64,000 nucleotides of DNA from Sporosarcina sp. NCCP-2716 (GCF_023707985.1 NZ_BRCF01000003.1:1-64000), one strand, 5' to 3'. Numbered from the stretch's first letter, positions 1-8,381 are shown. Translations and numbers: made by a program. Notes: generated by a model from the sequence alone, not told the origin.

Positions 1-23
1 AAAACAAGATGATTGGCAAGGAC

Positions 24-335
24 CTACATTTTTAATTGCCGAAACATACATTTTCTACTTGCCAAATACATAAAATAAGCTTTCAAATCCACAAACTTCA
101 ATTGCTTACTATCTTGAATTATCTTTTCCGTCAAATCCTCATCACTCCTTAATAATTCATCGATAGTGATATCAAACAGATTACTTAATTCAATTATCAC
201 TTCGATGCTGGGATAATTTTTACCAGTTTCCCATTTTGAAACTGACTGACGACTAACATATATTTTTTCAGCGAGATCAACTTGTGACCAATTTCTTTTT
301 TCTCTTTCCCTTTTCAATCGTTCGCCGAAAATCAT
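24..335 (-). CDS. XRE-family HTH transcriptional regulator (C-terminus possibly truncated)
   Basis: A 103-residue protein whose first ~65 residues form a Cro/C1-type helix-turn-helix (GERLKREREKRNWSQ, then SRQSVSKWETGKNYPS), so it should bind DNA as a dimeric regulator. The upstream ATG at 344 abuts the AAGGAG ribosome site with no spacer. The in-frame ATG at 335 has a 9-nt spacer and gives the usual N-terminus, so I chose 335. After QDSKQLKF the tail departs from what I expect of these small Bacillus regulators, many of which end in a hydrophobic membrane segment; here it ends in polar RKCMFRQLKM. A C-terminal frameshift or deletion is possible. Target genes are unknown. Confidence 0.8.
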   Translation of the reverse strand: MIFGERLKREREKRNWSQVDLAEKIYVSRQSVSKWETGKNYPSIEVIIELSNLFDITIDELLRSDEDLTEKIIQDSKQLKFVDLKAYFMYLASRKCMFRQLKM

Positions 336-429
336 AGTGTTCATCTCCTTTCCTTCTCCCAGTATTATTGGAGCAAGATGTTAAAGTAAAGATAGTTATG
401 GGTGCATCAAGGTGCAACACAAGGTTGCC

Positions 430-500
430 CCTCTCTTATCCCACGATATGGCCCGATTGCGATATTGGGGCATTTGCTTCTAAACAATTGCTCTCTTTTG
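430..500 (-). repeat. Intergenic repeat, copy A
   Basis: Read on the minus strand, this gap contains AAGAGAG, CAATTG, AAGCAAAT and then the core CCAATATCGCAATCGGGCCA. The same ordered blocks occur at 1058-1125 (copy B), and the CAATCGGGCCA/AGAGGGGG ends occur at 1630-1665 (copy C). Copy A lies between the P-loop kinase gene and the XRE regulator gene. Function unknown. Confidence 0.6.
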
Positions 501-535
501 TTGAAATGTACCACAATATTGTATTGAAATCCTGA

Positions 536-1033
536 TTATTCTTCTTCTCTAAACTCTAAAATATTTAAACCCTCAGACGCTTCTGGTGCTTCAAAAAAAT
601 TAGTAACATGAGTAAACACCGCTTCCGTGTCAAAGTCAGCTCTTTCAGGTTGTTCGTTACGTCTTCGTGCAATTTGGCGTAAACATTGCTCGGTATTTAG
701 ATTAAGGTAGACTAGTTGATGGCCAGAATTGACATCTAACACCATATCTAAAAACCATTTTCGCTGCTTTTGAGTGTTAGCTGGAAAATCCATGACTACA
801 TTTGTACCGACGCTTAACATATTTTGGACATGGTCTCTCACCAACGGTTTAATCTGCGCCGAAAACTTTAGATAATCCTCAAATGATTCGATTTGATTGG
901 GATAAAGAGATGAAAGCCACTCATCCTCAGATAATAATACTGCATGTTTATCTACTGCCATTTGTTTTGATTTAGTTGATTTTCCTGCGCCCATTTTCCC
1001 GCAGAAAAAGTATAACATCCCCAATTGTTTCAT
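536..1033 (-). CDS. Small P-loop kinase/ATPase (AAA_33/zeta-toxin-like)
   Basis: A 165-residue cytoplasmic protein with an N-terminal Walker A loop CGKMGAGKSTKSK (residues ~11-23) and a Walker B-like NVVMDFP (~80). This layout is typical of compact nucleoside/nucleotide kinases and zeta-like ATP-binding proteins. A lid-like basic stretch RQIARRRNEQPERADFD lies near residue 120. The ATG at 1033 has a good GGAGG site six bases upstream. Its substrate cannot be inferred. It sits alone between two copies of an intergenic repeat, with the ASCH gene upstream in the same direction. Confidence 0.75.
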   Translation of the reverse strand: MKQLGMLYFFCGKMGAGKSTKSKQMAVDKHAVLLSEDEWLSSLYPNQIESFEDYLKFSAQIKPLVRDHVQNMLSVGTNVVMDFPANTQKQRKWFLDMVLDVNSGHQLVYLNLNTEQCLRQIARRRNEQPERADFDTEAVFTHVTNFFEAPEASEGLNILEFREEE

Positions 1034-1057
1034 TCTATACCTCCAAGTTTTTTATTA

Positions 1058-1125
1058 GTTGCTGCTCCAACTGGCCCGTGTGCGATATTGGCGTGATTTG
1101 TTTGGCAGCAATTGCGCCCCTCTCT
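1058..1125 (-). repeat. Intergenic repeat, copy B
   Basis: Directly after the ASCH stop codon (minus strand) come AAGAGAGGGG, GCAATTGCT, AAACAAAT and CCAATATCGCA..CGGGCCA. These match copy A block by block over about 60 bases. The kinase ribosome binding site follows about 25 bases later. Confidence 0.65.
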
Positions 1126-1128
1126 TGC

Positions 1129-1593
1129 TTAAGACTCGACCGGCTGTTCATCATTTACATGAATTACTTCAAAGCGTTCACAAACAAGAAGCATATCCTC
1201 CGAAAATTCACGTTCAATTGAAATTAGTTCATTTCTAAAAAATTCCTCATGTGCTTCCCACCAATATCGGTAAGTCCTATCACCTTCGCCCTCCGCAATA
1301 GCAAACTCCTCACTAACCTTATTCATTGGAGTTATCATAACCTCTACAGTCTTAGTGATTACTACGGGCTTATCCTCACTATTTAAAATAATATTGTAAT
1401 CTTCCGTTGTTGGGAGTGGTTCGTTTTCGAGTTCATAGAAAATGTGGCCTGAACATGTTGCAGTCTTAATGCCTTCTGCTACTAAGCCTGCAAGGTAATC
1501 AGGGGAAGCCCCGAAATGCCATGCACTAACAGATTGCGGTTTCTCTTGATTCCCCCAATATTCATTCCAGTATGTCTGTGCAGCTTGATTCAT
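1129..1593 (-). CDS. ASCH domain-containing protein
   Basis: A 154-residue single-domain protein of the ASCH superfamily (PUA-like RNA-binding fold). Diagnostic parts are an N-terminal WHFGASPDYLAGLVAEGIKT followed by TATCSGHIFYELENEP (around 30-55), a VVITKTVEV strand, and a C-terminal GEGDRTYRYWWEAHEEFF helix before the closing MLLVCERFEVIHV strand. ASCH proteins are thought to bind RNA or modified nucleosides; the role here is unknown. A GTG 15 bases upstream is possible, but GGAGG sits eight bases before the ATG at 1593, so I chose that. It is flanked on both sides by copies of the left-end intergenic repeat. Confidence 0.85.
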   Translation of the reverse strand: MNQAAQTYWNEYWGNQEKPQSVSAWHFGASPDYLAGLVAEGIKTATCSGHIFYELENEPLPTTEDYNIILNSEDKPVVITKTVEVMITPMNKVSEEFAIAEGEGDRTYRYWWEAHEEFFRNELISIEREFSEDMLLVCERFEVIHVNDEQPVES

Positions 1594-1627
1594 ACTCCTT
1601 ACCTCCACTAGTTTTGTCTTTATCGGA

Positions 1628-1668
1628 CTGAATGGCCCGATTGCAAAGTAAGCCCCCTCTGAAGCTGC
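1628..1668 (-). repeat. Intergenic repeat, copy C (short)
   Basis: On the minus strand this gap carries AGAGGGGGC and, about ten bases later, GCAATCGGGCCA. These are the two outer blocks of copies A and B with the middle missing. It lies between the 1762-2607 acetyltransferase and the ASCH gene. Confidence 0.5.
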
Positions 1669-1761
1669 TTCTCGGCATGCACTCCGCCATTCCTTTTATT
1701 GTTACCCGTTGTATTGGAAGTCATTGCAAAGTGAAGAGAGTTCTACAGGGTTCTATAAATC

Positions 1762-2607
1762 TTATTCAAACACCAAGTGGACAGAATCCGCGATCCGGCG
1801 GTAGCCGATCTCCTGGTAGATTTTGTTGGATGTCGGATTGGCGAGGTCAGTGTACAGGACGCAGAAGTCATATTCCTTCAGCAGTTCCGCAGAACAGGCG
1901 GCGACCATCGTGCGGCCGTAGCCTTTCCGGCGTTCCTCTTTCGGCGTGTATACGAGTGAGACCGTGACGCCGTGCGCTGTCGGCCTCGCTTTTTTCATCA
2001 TGGACACGATTCTTCCGCCGTCTACCCATAGAAAGACTTCCCGGTTTCCGACGAATTGAGCGGCTTTGTCCCGGGCGACTTCCTTCAATGACATGGGCAG
2101 GCCGCAATCCTGCTCGAATTCCGTGAACCATTTTTCGACGAGCGGAAGATCCGGCTCCTCTGCATAGCGGAACCGGCCTGGACTGGGGACAAGCCCAGTC
2201 GTCACTTCGTCGAGCCGGTAAATCCCCTGATCCATCGCGACTCGGATGGATTGACCGGTCGTCCCCGCCCATTTTTCTGCCAGGGGACGAACGTAAGTGT
2301 TCATACCGATCATACCTGACGGATGGACACCGTTATCTGTCAAACCGCTCACGATTGTATCGATAACATCCTCTGTCCGGGTTTCCCTGGTCAGGACGAC
2401 TTGAAGTGGATGCGGCGGCGTCATCTGCAGCAATGCCGTCAAACGGCCGTCCTCTTCCACTGTAGCCTGAAAGTATTCCGGATACTTCCCCGCTTGGATC
2501 GCTTCTGACACTCCTTGCATCAGGCTCAGACTGTCTTCATGCTGCCGCAGGAACGGCATGCCTATCTCTGCGAAATCATCAGTGTTTTCATATACCGTCC
2601 ATTCCAT
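1762..2607 (-). CDS. GNAT family N-acetyltransferase (two-lobed)
   Basis: A 281-residue protein. The C-terminal ~120 residues hold a GNAT fold: VTVSLVYTPKEERRKGYGRTMVAACSAELL is the beta4-acetyl-CoA-loop-alpha3 segment (R/K-x-x-G-x-G/A), followed by LANPTSNKIYQEIGYRRI. The N-terminal half resembles the degenerate first GNAT lobe of double-domain acetyltransferases. The acceptor is unknown. The ATG at 2607 follows AAGGGGAG with a six-base spacer; an upstream in-frame start at 2634 is less well placed. It overlaps the end of the DUF4279 gene by 20 bases, suggesting translational coupling. Confidence 0.8.
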   Translation of the reverse strand: MEWTVYENTDDFAEIGMPFLRQHEDSLSLMQGVSEAIQAGKYPEYFQATVEEDGRLTALLQMTPPHPLQVVLTRETRTEDVIDTIVSGLTDNGVHPSGMIGMNTYVRPLAEKWAGTTGQSIRVAMDQGIYRLDEVTTGLVPSPGRFRYAEEPDLPLVEKWFTEFEQDCGLPMSLKEVARDKAAQFVGNREVFLWVDGGRIVSMMKKARPTAHGVTVSLVYTPKEERRKGYGRTMVAACSAELLKEYDFCVLYTDLANPTSNKIYQEIGYRRIADSVHLVFE

Positions 2608-3088
2608 CAGTGTCTCCCCTTCCCTGCATTGCAACCGGGCTGTCTACCGGATAGATATACATATCCACTTCTATTTCAGTCCCCGTCTCGTAACAGAACC
2701 GGATCACTTCTTCAGGAAACCGCAGCAGCGGTGGTTCCTCTCCGTGTATACTTGGCACAATCACCAGTGAAAACGAAACCTCGTATTGTTTTTTGATCTT
2801 CCGAAGCATTGCAATCTTATCTTCCAGGATTCGGACTATTTCCAGGCATTGCGCCTCGGCGTCCAGCCTTCCGGCAGATGACCGCACTGCGGACCAGCTT
2901 GAGAACAAGAAGATTGAGCCGTTCTTGCGCTGCTCTCCGTACGCATGTGAGCGGAAGGGCTGCAGCCTGAGCAGACTGGTGATTGCCTGCGGATCGAACC
3001 GGCCTTTCGCCGTTGCGACAAGTCCCCGGTGATCAATCACTCCCCTGCTGTCGATACCGAAATACGTGTAACTATTCGTATACTCCAT
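2588..3088 (-). CDS. DUF4279 domain-containing protein
   Basis: A 166-residue cytoplasmic protein. TYFGIDSRG at the start, the central AITSLLRLQPFRSHAYGEQRKNG segment, and the acidic C-terminal strand EIEVDMYIYPVDS match the DUF4279 layout. The molecular function of this family is not established. The start has a GGGGAGGC site about seven bases upstream. It is 18 bases downstream of the YbaK-type gene and overlaps the next acetyltransferase gene, so it sits in the middle of a run of tightly packed minus-strand genes. Confidence 0.65.
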   Translation of the reverse strand: MEYTNSYTYFGIDSRGVIDHRGLVATAKGRFDPQAITSLLRLQPFRSHAYGEQRKNGSIFLFSSWSAVRSSAGRLDAEAQCLEIVRILEDKIAMLRKIKKQYEVSFSLVIVPSIHGEEPPLLRFPEEVIRFCYETGTEIEVDMYIYPVDSPVAMQGRGDTDGMDGI

Positions 3089-3106
3089 ACGCTGCCTCCC
3101 CTGTCA

Positions 3107-3589
3107 TTATTCTGCAACAACCCGGATAACCTTCCCTTTCGTCATACCCGCCAATTCGTCAGGTGTCAGCTGGAACACGGCTTTCGGATGGCCGGCCGCT
3201 GCCCAGATGCAGTGGAACCGGAAGAGGTCTTCATCGATGAACGTCACGATCGGCTCGCTGTGGCCAATCGGAGGAACGCCGCCGATGACATATCCGGTAT
3301 GCTCGTTCACGAACGCTGCATCCGCTTTACCCAGCTTGCCATCTACATGGGCTTCCACCAGTTGCTCGCTGACGCGGTTGACGCCGCTTGCGACCGCCAG
3401 TACCGGGCGGTCAGACGGTTTCAGCCGGAAGATGATCGACTTGGCGATCTGTGCGACTTCACAGCCGATTGTATCGGCTGCTTCCTGCGCCGTCCGTGTA
3501 CTGTCAGGCAGCTGCTCGACTTGGTTGTCAAACCCCGACTGACGCAGGGTTTCCTGCACTTTTGCGACACTGCTGTGTAATTCAATCAT
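3107..3589 (-). CDS. YbaK/EbsC-type aminoacyl-tRNA deacylase
   Basis: A 160-residue single-domain editing protein. Family marks are AQIAKSIIFRL (with the conserved lysine), a DRPVLAVASGVNRVSEQLVE stretch, TGYVIGGVPPIGH, and a C-terminal WAAAGHPKAVFQLTPDEL. Such free-standing proteins hydrolyse mischarged tRNAs (for example Ala- or Cys-tRNA-Pro). The reading frame is open further upstream, but the ATG at 3589 has GGAGGA at the right distance and begins the domain (MIELHSS). That ribosome site overlaps the stop region of the HAD gene at 3592, so the two are probably translationally coupled. Confidence 0.85.
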   Translation of the reverse strand: MIELHSSVAKVQETLRQSGFDNQVEQLPDSTRTAQEAADTIGCEVAQIAKSIIFRLKPSDRPVLAVASGVNRVSEQLVEAHVDGKLGKADAAFVNEHTGYVIGGVPPIGHSEPIVTFIDEDLFRFHCIWAAAGHPKAVFQLTPDELAGMTKGKVIRVVAE

Positions 3590-3591
3590 CT

Positions 3592-4227
3592 TTATTCCTC
3601 CTCGTGTAATTTCAGCAGCTCCAGCACATCCACCGGCTGCTTTAAAATGTAATCTGCCGCTTCGAACCGTTCCGTCGTTTTGGATCCCCATAACGCAAGC
3701 GCGAAGGGGACGCCGGCGCTGTGTGCGCACTGCATGTCATAGATCGAGTCGCCGATGTAAAGCGCCCCTTCCTTCTCAGCACCGAGTGTTTCCAGGCACC
3801 GCAGCAGCGGGTCCGGATGAGGCTTATGCTTTTCCGTGTCACTCGCCGAAACGATACAATCGAAGTGAGGGCTCAGTCCGAACGGGTCGAATTCATGGCG
3901 GACTTCCTGTGCCGTTTTCGAGGTGACAATCCCTAAGCGCAGCGGACTCTCCGCCAGCTGTGCGACCACTTCCGCCGCTCCTTCAAACAGCCGCACGCTG
4001 TCCGAGAACTCCAGCACTGTCTCCGACCACGTCGCGAGGACGCGTTCAGGATTGGCAATCTCCAGCTGTTTCAGTGTGTCCATGCCCGGAATTCCGAGGG
4101 CAAACCGTAAATCGTCCTGTGAGTACGCATGTCCTTCTTCCTGCAGTACTTTCTGAAGTGAATTCAAAATAGCTTCTTCCGAGTCGATCAGTGTTCCGTC
4201 AACGTCAAAAACAATGGTAGTAAACAT
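3592..4227 (-). CDS. HAD-superfamily phosphatase (PpaX/Gph-like)
   Basis: A 211-residue cytoplasmic phosphatase. HAD motif I is FDVDGTLIDS (residues 7-16), motif II is LGIVTSKT (~108), motif III lysine lies in HKPHPDPLL (~142), and motif IV is YIGDSIYDMQCAHSAG (~165). The helical cap between motifs I and II has the length seen in pyrophosphatase PpaX and phosphoglycolate phosphatases. The substrate is unproven. It is the first gene of a tightly spaced run (HAD, YbaK, DUF4279, GNAT). Confidence 0.8.
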   Translation of the reverse strand: MFTTIVFDVDGTLIDSEEAILNSLQKVLQEEGHAYSQDDLRFALGIPGMDTLKQLEIANPERVLATWSETVLEFSDSVRLFEGAAEVVAQLAESPLRLGIVTSKTAQEVRHEFDPFGLSPHFDCIVSASDTEKHKPHPDPLLRCLETLGAEKEGALYIGDSIYDMQCAHSAGVPFALALWGSKTTERFEAADYILKQPVDVLELLKLHEEE

Positions 4228-4300
4228 ATGTATTTCCTCCCTTAGATGGAATTGAGGATTCAGCCGTCGTGTCCGCTATCCTTGTTGGAAGCATAGGCTT

Positions 4301-4984
4301 TCATCCCTTGGTTTCCAATGAAACGGTTTGGCTCAGTTGAGGGATAATGCCTTTCAACTCGAGCAGATCACGGATGACGATATCGGCATGGACCAGTTCA
4401 TCTTCTTGCGCGAAGTCAAACCGGCATCCGATCGCCGTCAGTCCATTGTCCTTGGCTGCGTTAATATCCGACAGACGATCCCCGACAACGGCGGCATCAG
4501 CCAAGCTGTATTTCTCGATGATTGCCCGGACAAGATCCGATTTACTGGATGAGTCGATTTGTTGAATGCTGAACGTCTCCGTCACCCACGTATCGAGCGC
4601 ATAATAGTGCACAATTGCACTCAAATACTCAACCAATCCATTGCTCGCAATGAAGATCGAACATCCTTGTTCTTTCAAAAAGCGGAGAGCCTCCAGAGCA
4701 TTCGGATACAGTGCCCCCTCCCCGCAGCGTATATTATCGATCAGCCGCTCAAGAAAATAAGCATCCGTATATGATCGTTCTTCAAGGGAATGATCAGGCA
4801 GCAGTGTTTGCCAAACTTGCGGAAGCGGCACACCCATAATGTCCCGATATTGAGCAAGAGGCGTTTCCCCCTGCCATTTTTGTAAGGAACGCAAATGCTG
4901 GAACGTGTCTTCCAGAGCATTTTCCAAAATCGTATCGGTTTGAAATAGCGTTCCGTCTATGTCGAAAATGATAGGTATGGTCAT
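4301..4984 (-). CDS. HAD-superfamily hydrolase
   Basis: A 227-residue HAD phosphatase: motif I FDIDGTLFQTD (7-17), motif II FIASNGLVEYL (~113), motif III lysine in SSSKSDLVRAII (~148), motif IV VVGDRLSDINAAKDNG (~166). A helical cap lies between motifs I and II. It is a different subgroup from the neighbouring HAD gene at 3592-4227, with little similarity outside the motifs, so this is not a recent duplication. Start ATG at 4984 follows AGGGGGA. Substrate unknown. Confidence 0.8.
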   Translation of the reverse strand: MTIPIIFDIDGTLFQTDTILENALEDTFQHLRSLQKWQGETPLAQYRDIMGVPLPQVWQTLLPDHSLEERSYTDAYFLERLIDNIRCGEGALYPNALEALRFLKEQGCSIFIASNGLVEYLSAIVHYYALDTWVTETFSIQQIDSSSKSDLVRAIIEKYSLADAAVVGDRLSDINAAKDNGLTAIGCRFDFAQEDELVHADIVIRDLLELKGIIPQLSQTVSLETKG

Positions 4985-5030
4985 GTTGTCCCCCTGATAT
5001 TTAATTAAGCCTATACACCGCTAATTCATT

Positions 5031-5588
5031 CTATAGTCGGAAATTATCCTTAATGAATGCGGCTACCTGCTCTGCACTTGTATCTGTATTATCGATTCGC
5101 AAGTAGTTCTCTTTTTCTATCTCGTTTTCATGAGAATTCAACCTGTATTGAGCCATCGATGCTTGTAATTCTTTCTCGGACCATTCAACATTTCTTTTCG
5201 AAGGCTTATGTTCAAGCCGGTTGTATGACTTATTACGCTCCAGGCGTGTGTCTGTCCCGGCTTCTAGCTCTACAAAATAAAGAGAAGCTTTTTGAGATTC
5301 AAAAATATCACATATTTCATTTACAAAATCCCAATCCTCCTGCTGGTCAAAAGCCCAGACATACGTGAAAATCAAGCCATAAATATTACTAGCAGCAGCT
5401 GTTTTGAAAATTTCTTTTCTGAAAAGGGTAGATAACTTCCAAAGACTTGGACTGAAACCGAAAATAGGTTCAAGCAGCTCGATGGTCATATGATTATGGA
5501 AGAGCTTTAGATTAGTTTTCTTAGCCAACTCTTGGCCGACTGTCATTTTGCCGACAGCTTGAGGACCAAAAATAAGAATAAATTTCAT
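5031..5588 (-). CDS. P-loop kinase-like ATPase (AAA family)
   Basis: A 185-residue cytoplasmic protein beginning with Walker A GPQAVGKMTVGQ (residues 8-19), followed by KLFHNHMTIELLEPIFG. This arrangement is common in small shikimate/gluconate kinase-like proteins of unknown substrate. A basic lid-like stretch (DTRLERNKSYNRLEHKPSKR) lies near residue 110. The serine/threonine after the lysine is preceded by methionine (GKMT), still a usable P-loop. The start has AGGAGG eight bases upstream. Confidence 0.7.
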   Translation of the reverse strand: MKFILIFGPQAVGKMTVGQELAKKTNLKLFHNHMTIELLEPIFGFSPSLWKLSTLFRKEIFKTAAASNIYGLIFTYVWAFDQQEDWDFVNEICDIFESQKASLYFVELEAGTDTRLERNKSYNRLEHKPSKRNVEWSEKELQASMAQYRLNSHENEIEKENYLRIDNTDTSAEQVAAFIKDNFRL

Positions 5589-5619
5589 GGAACTCCTCCT
5601 AATATGAAATTATATGAAA

Positions 5620-6078
5620 CTACAAATCCTGCGACAACCGGATCATATCACGGCAGTGAATGCCGTTTTCCATGATTTTCTCCGAATAATGCCTGATGAA
5701 GAAATCCTGATCCACTCCCACTATCCGAAACCCGCATTTTTGATAGAGGGCCAACTGGCTGACGCTTGAATTGCCTGTCCCGACTTCAAGTGTTTGACAG
5801 CCTCTTTTCGCCGCTTCCTGCACAGCATCCAGCACGAGCTGTTTACCGAACCCTTTGCCGTGATGCTCTTCGGCCACAGCCACATTCACAAGCTCTACAG
5901 TTCCGGGCCGTGTCGGCAGCAGCACATAGACGCCGATTGGCTGCTGGTCGAGTTCAGCAATGTAGCTGCTCCCCCTGCCGACGTACTCTTCAACGATATC
6001 CAGTGAAGGGTCTGCCAGCAGCAGCAGCTCCATCGGCGGCGTTTCGTGTTCCTTACATTTGCGGATCTGCAATGGCAT
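5620..6078 (-). CDS. GNAT family N-acetyltransferase
   Basis: A 152-residue single-domain acetyltransferase. The acetyl-CoA loop is VAVAEEHHGKGFGKQLV (residues ~67-83, pattern G-K-G-F-G), and the C-terminal half has NSSVSQLALYQKCGFRIVGVDQDFF. It ends in EKIMENGIHCRDMIRLSQ, a tail seen in YvbK-like Bacillus proteins. The start codon lies inside the end of the BAAT-type hydrolase gene (26-base overlap) and follows AGGAGGAGGC, so the two are probably co-translated. Substrate unknown. Confidence 0.85.
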   Translation of the reverse strand: MPLQIRKCKEHETPPMELLLLADPSLDIVEEYVGRGSSYIAELDQQPIGVYVLLPTRPGTVELVNVAVAEEHHGKGFGKQLVLDAVQEAAKRGCQTLEVGTGNSSVSQLALYQKCGFRIVGVDQDFFIRHYSEKIMENGIHCRDMIRLSQDL

Positions 6079-7384
6079 GTGTGCCTCCTCCTAACCTTTG
6101 TGAGTTGCTCATGGCAGCCGGATTCCCCGCCAGATGTGTTTGAAGAAAATGGACCAATTCGTGCCATGCCCGGTATTGTGCGGCGGCATTCGCTGCCGGT
6201 GTGCCTCCAAGCGAAAGCGTCATCCCGTTTCCATAGGAAGAAACGGCAGATTGACTCGTCGGCATACCCGGTACCCCGAGCGAGTGGCCTGCATCCGGAT
6301 AGCAGTTATGCACGGCATCGAAAGGATGATGGTATCTTTTCAACCGGTCAATCACTCGTTCAGACAGCCAATCTGCCGGCCATAATCGGTCATCCCCGCC
6401 GGATAGTAAAAGGACCGGGCCTTTGATTCGTTCCACTGGAATTTCAGCGGAAGTCTCTCCCGTTTCCCAGTACTTGTATGTATCCCGCCAGGAAATCGGA
6501 GTATTCTGCCGTTTCGCCCGCTGTACGTCTGCAGTGACTTCATCCGGCACCTTTCCATATGCAAAAGGAAGGGGCTCCCCGTTCACTTGCCAAGATGATC
6601 CCGGTGTCCGTCCAAGGCCCGGGTAGACCACGCCGCTCGGCACGAAGGCAGCAACGGCTTTGATTGCCGGGAAAAAAGAAGCACTCAACAGGGCCAGTTC
6701 TCCACCTTTTGACGTACCGACAACTCCGAGCTTCCCCATTTGGACATCGGGCTGACCGCGCAGCCATTCGATCGCTCTGCCGACAGTCTCGATCGGAACG
6801 TTGACGAGTTCTTCCGGCAGTCCCTCCAGACCGAAATAAGCGAGCGCCAATGCATTAAATCCATGGGAAGCTAACAGGGCGGCTGTACTTTCCCTCAAGC
6901 CGCCTTCGGAACCGCCGAGGACAACGATTGTCGGACGCAGATCGCCTGCAGCGTGCCGAAAGAACGTGCCGATAAGATCATCTTCGCGGACAGGAAGCCG
7001 CTCAATTCCCGGAGCAACCAGCTGACGGCTGACCGGTTCAGAAGCCAGAACTTTTCCCTCATTCATCAAAGTGAATTCCGTTACGAGCGCCTTTAAAGGT
7101 GTTCTTTCCCGACGCTCGGCATTCGGCACAGGTGTCATAGACCAAAACAGACCGGCCGCATCGGCAGACGAATACGAGCCGGCCAGCGGTTCTGCAGCTG
7201 CCAAGTCGATTTCCCCGTTGCCATCTGCTCTGTACTTCGCAGATGATTCCCATTTCGTGCCGAGGTTGTCATACATGGCGGCATGAATCGTGAAAACTCC
7301 GCCCGGTGTAAGATTACCTGCACGCAGCCACACAGGCGTGTCCAATAATGGACTGTCTTGACGCACGTGAATGAATGGCTTCAC
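6053..7384 (-). CDS. Acyl-CoA thioesterase / BAAT C-terminal domain hydrolase
   Basis: A 443-residue protein with an N-terminal beta-sandwich (acyl-CoA thioester hydrolase/bile acid-CoA:amino acid acyltransferase type, ~1-125) and a C-terminal alpha/beta hydrolase (~150-430). The nucleophile elbow is VVGTSKGGELALL (~220); the likely acid is in LLLSGGDDRLWP (~330) and the histidine in YPDAGHSLGVPG (~365). The family covers intracellular thioesterases and acyltransferases. No signal peptide is seen, so it is probably cytoplasmic. The start is GTG at 7384, eight bases after AGGAGG. Confidence 0.85.
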   Translation of the reverse strand: MKPFIHVRQDSPLLDTPVWLRAGNLTPGGVFTIHAAMYDNLGTKWESSAKYRADGNGEIDLAAAEPLAGSYSSADAAGLFWSMTPVPNAERRERTPLKALVTEFTLMNEGKVLASEPVSRQLVAPGIERLPVREDDLIGTFFRHAAGDLRPTIVVLGGSEGGLRESTAALLASHGFNALALAYFGLEGLPEELVNVPIETVGRAIEWLRGQPDVQMGKLGVVGTSKGGELALLSASFFPAIKAVAAFVPSGVVYPGLGRTPGSSWQVNGEPLPFAYGKVPDEVTADVQRAKRQNTPISWRDTYKYWETGETSAEIPVERIKGPVLLLSGGDDRLWPADWLSERVIDRLKRYHHPFDAVHNCYPDAGHSLGVPGMPTSQSAVSSYGNGMTLSLGGTPAANAAAQYRAWHELVHFLQTHLAGNPAAMSNSQRLGGGTHAIADPQM

Positions 7385-7409
7385 AACAGCTGCCTCCTAT
7401 CTGTTCCGA

Positions 7410-8381
7410 TCAATTGGGCTTCCCGACAATACCCGTCAGCCTTGCCAGTCCGGTTTCCGCCGTCTGAATCATGTTGTCAAAGAGTTCCTGAACCGTCGGA
7501 ATGTCATCGATCAGTCCGATCACCTGGCCGCCCCACCCGAAACCGGCTGTCTCATCGCCTTCATGGATGTAGTGGCAGTTTGCTTTTCCGCTGATCGATT
7601 CTTTCAGTTCTTCGTAGCCGGCACCTTGTTTCTCTTTTTCGATGATGCCTTCCGTAAACTCGGACTTCAGCACGCGTCCCGGCGCGCCAAGAGTCCTCTT
7701 GATAATGACCGTATCCGTCTCGGTCCCCTCGACAATCGCCTGCTTGTAGACATCGTGCGCATGGACGCATTCCTGAGTCGCGATGAACCGCGTGCCCATT
7801 TCAATTCCTTCCGCGCCTAACGCAAATGCAGCGAGCAGGCCGCGTCCGTCACCGATGCCGCCGCTTGCCAGGACGGGAATGGAAACCGCGTCAGCGACAC
7901 GAGGTGTTAGCACGACGGTACCGATATCTTCGCGTCCCAGATGCCCGCCGCCTTCCTGGCCGACCGCCATGACGATGTCCGCCCCCAGCTCCTCGGCTTT
8001 CTGCGCCTGCCGGACGCCTGCAACAAGCACGAGCGTTTTCATGTCCACGTCGCGGAGCCGCTCAAAAACAGGCTTCGGATTGCCGCCTGTGATCGATATG
8101 GCGGGCACCTTCTCCTCGATCGCCACTTCCAGCAGCTCTTCGTACTTACCGTCATGCCTGGCAATCGCGAAATTGACCGCAAACGGTTTATCGGTCAGCG
8201 TGCGGACTTTCCGGATCTCCTCCCGCAGCCTTTCAGGCGTCCTCAATGTAGCCGCCGTAATCTGTCCGAGACCGCCTGCGTTCGATACTGCTGCCGCAAG
8301 TTCCGCATAGGCCAAATACGCAAGCCCTCCCTGGACGATGGGATACTTGATGCCCAGAATTTCTGTCACACGTGTTTTCAT
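7410..8381 (-). CDS. Nitronate monooxygenase (2-nitropropane dioxygenase family)
   Basis: A 323-residue FMN-dependent TIM-barrel oxidase. The N-terminus KYPIVQGGLAYLA, the mid-part VMAVGQEGGGHLGREDIGT and VSIPVLASGGIGDGRGLLAAFALGAEGIEMGTRF (phosphate-binding part of the FMN site) are characteristic. These enzymes oxidise alkyl nitronates such as propionate 3-nitronate; some relatives (FabK) are enoyl-ACP reductases. The GHLGRED segment carries the catalytic-histidine region of nitronate monooxygenases. A good AAGGAG site precedes the ATG. Confidence 0.85.
   Translation of the reverse strand: MKTRVTEILGIKYPIVQGGLAYLAYAELAAAVSNAGGLGQITAATLRTPERLREEIRKVRTLTDKPFAVNFAIARHDGKYEELLEVAIEEKVPAISITGGNPKPVFERLRDVDMKTLVLVAGVRQAQKAEELGADIVMAVGQEGGGHLGREDIGTVVLTPRVADAVSIPVLASGGIGDGRGLLAAFALGAEGIEMGTRFIATQECVHAHDVYKQAIVEGTETDTVIIKRTLGAPGRVLKSEFTEGIIEKEKQGAGYEELKESISGKANCHYIHEGDETAGFGWGGQVIGLIDDIPTVQELFDNMIQTAETGLARLTGIVGKPN

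Noticed and set aside
430-1668. Integron attC sites
   Set aside because: No RYYYAAC/GTTRRRY core pairs at the ends and no integrase in the window; the similarity is only in gene-plus-repeat layout.
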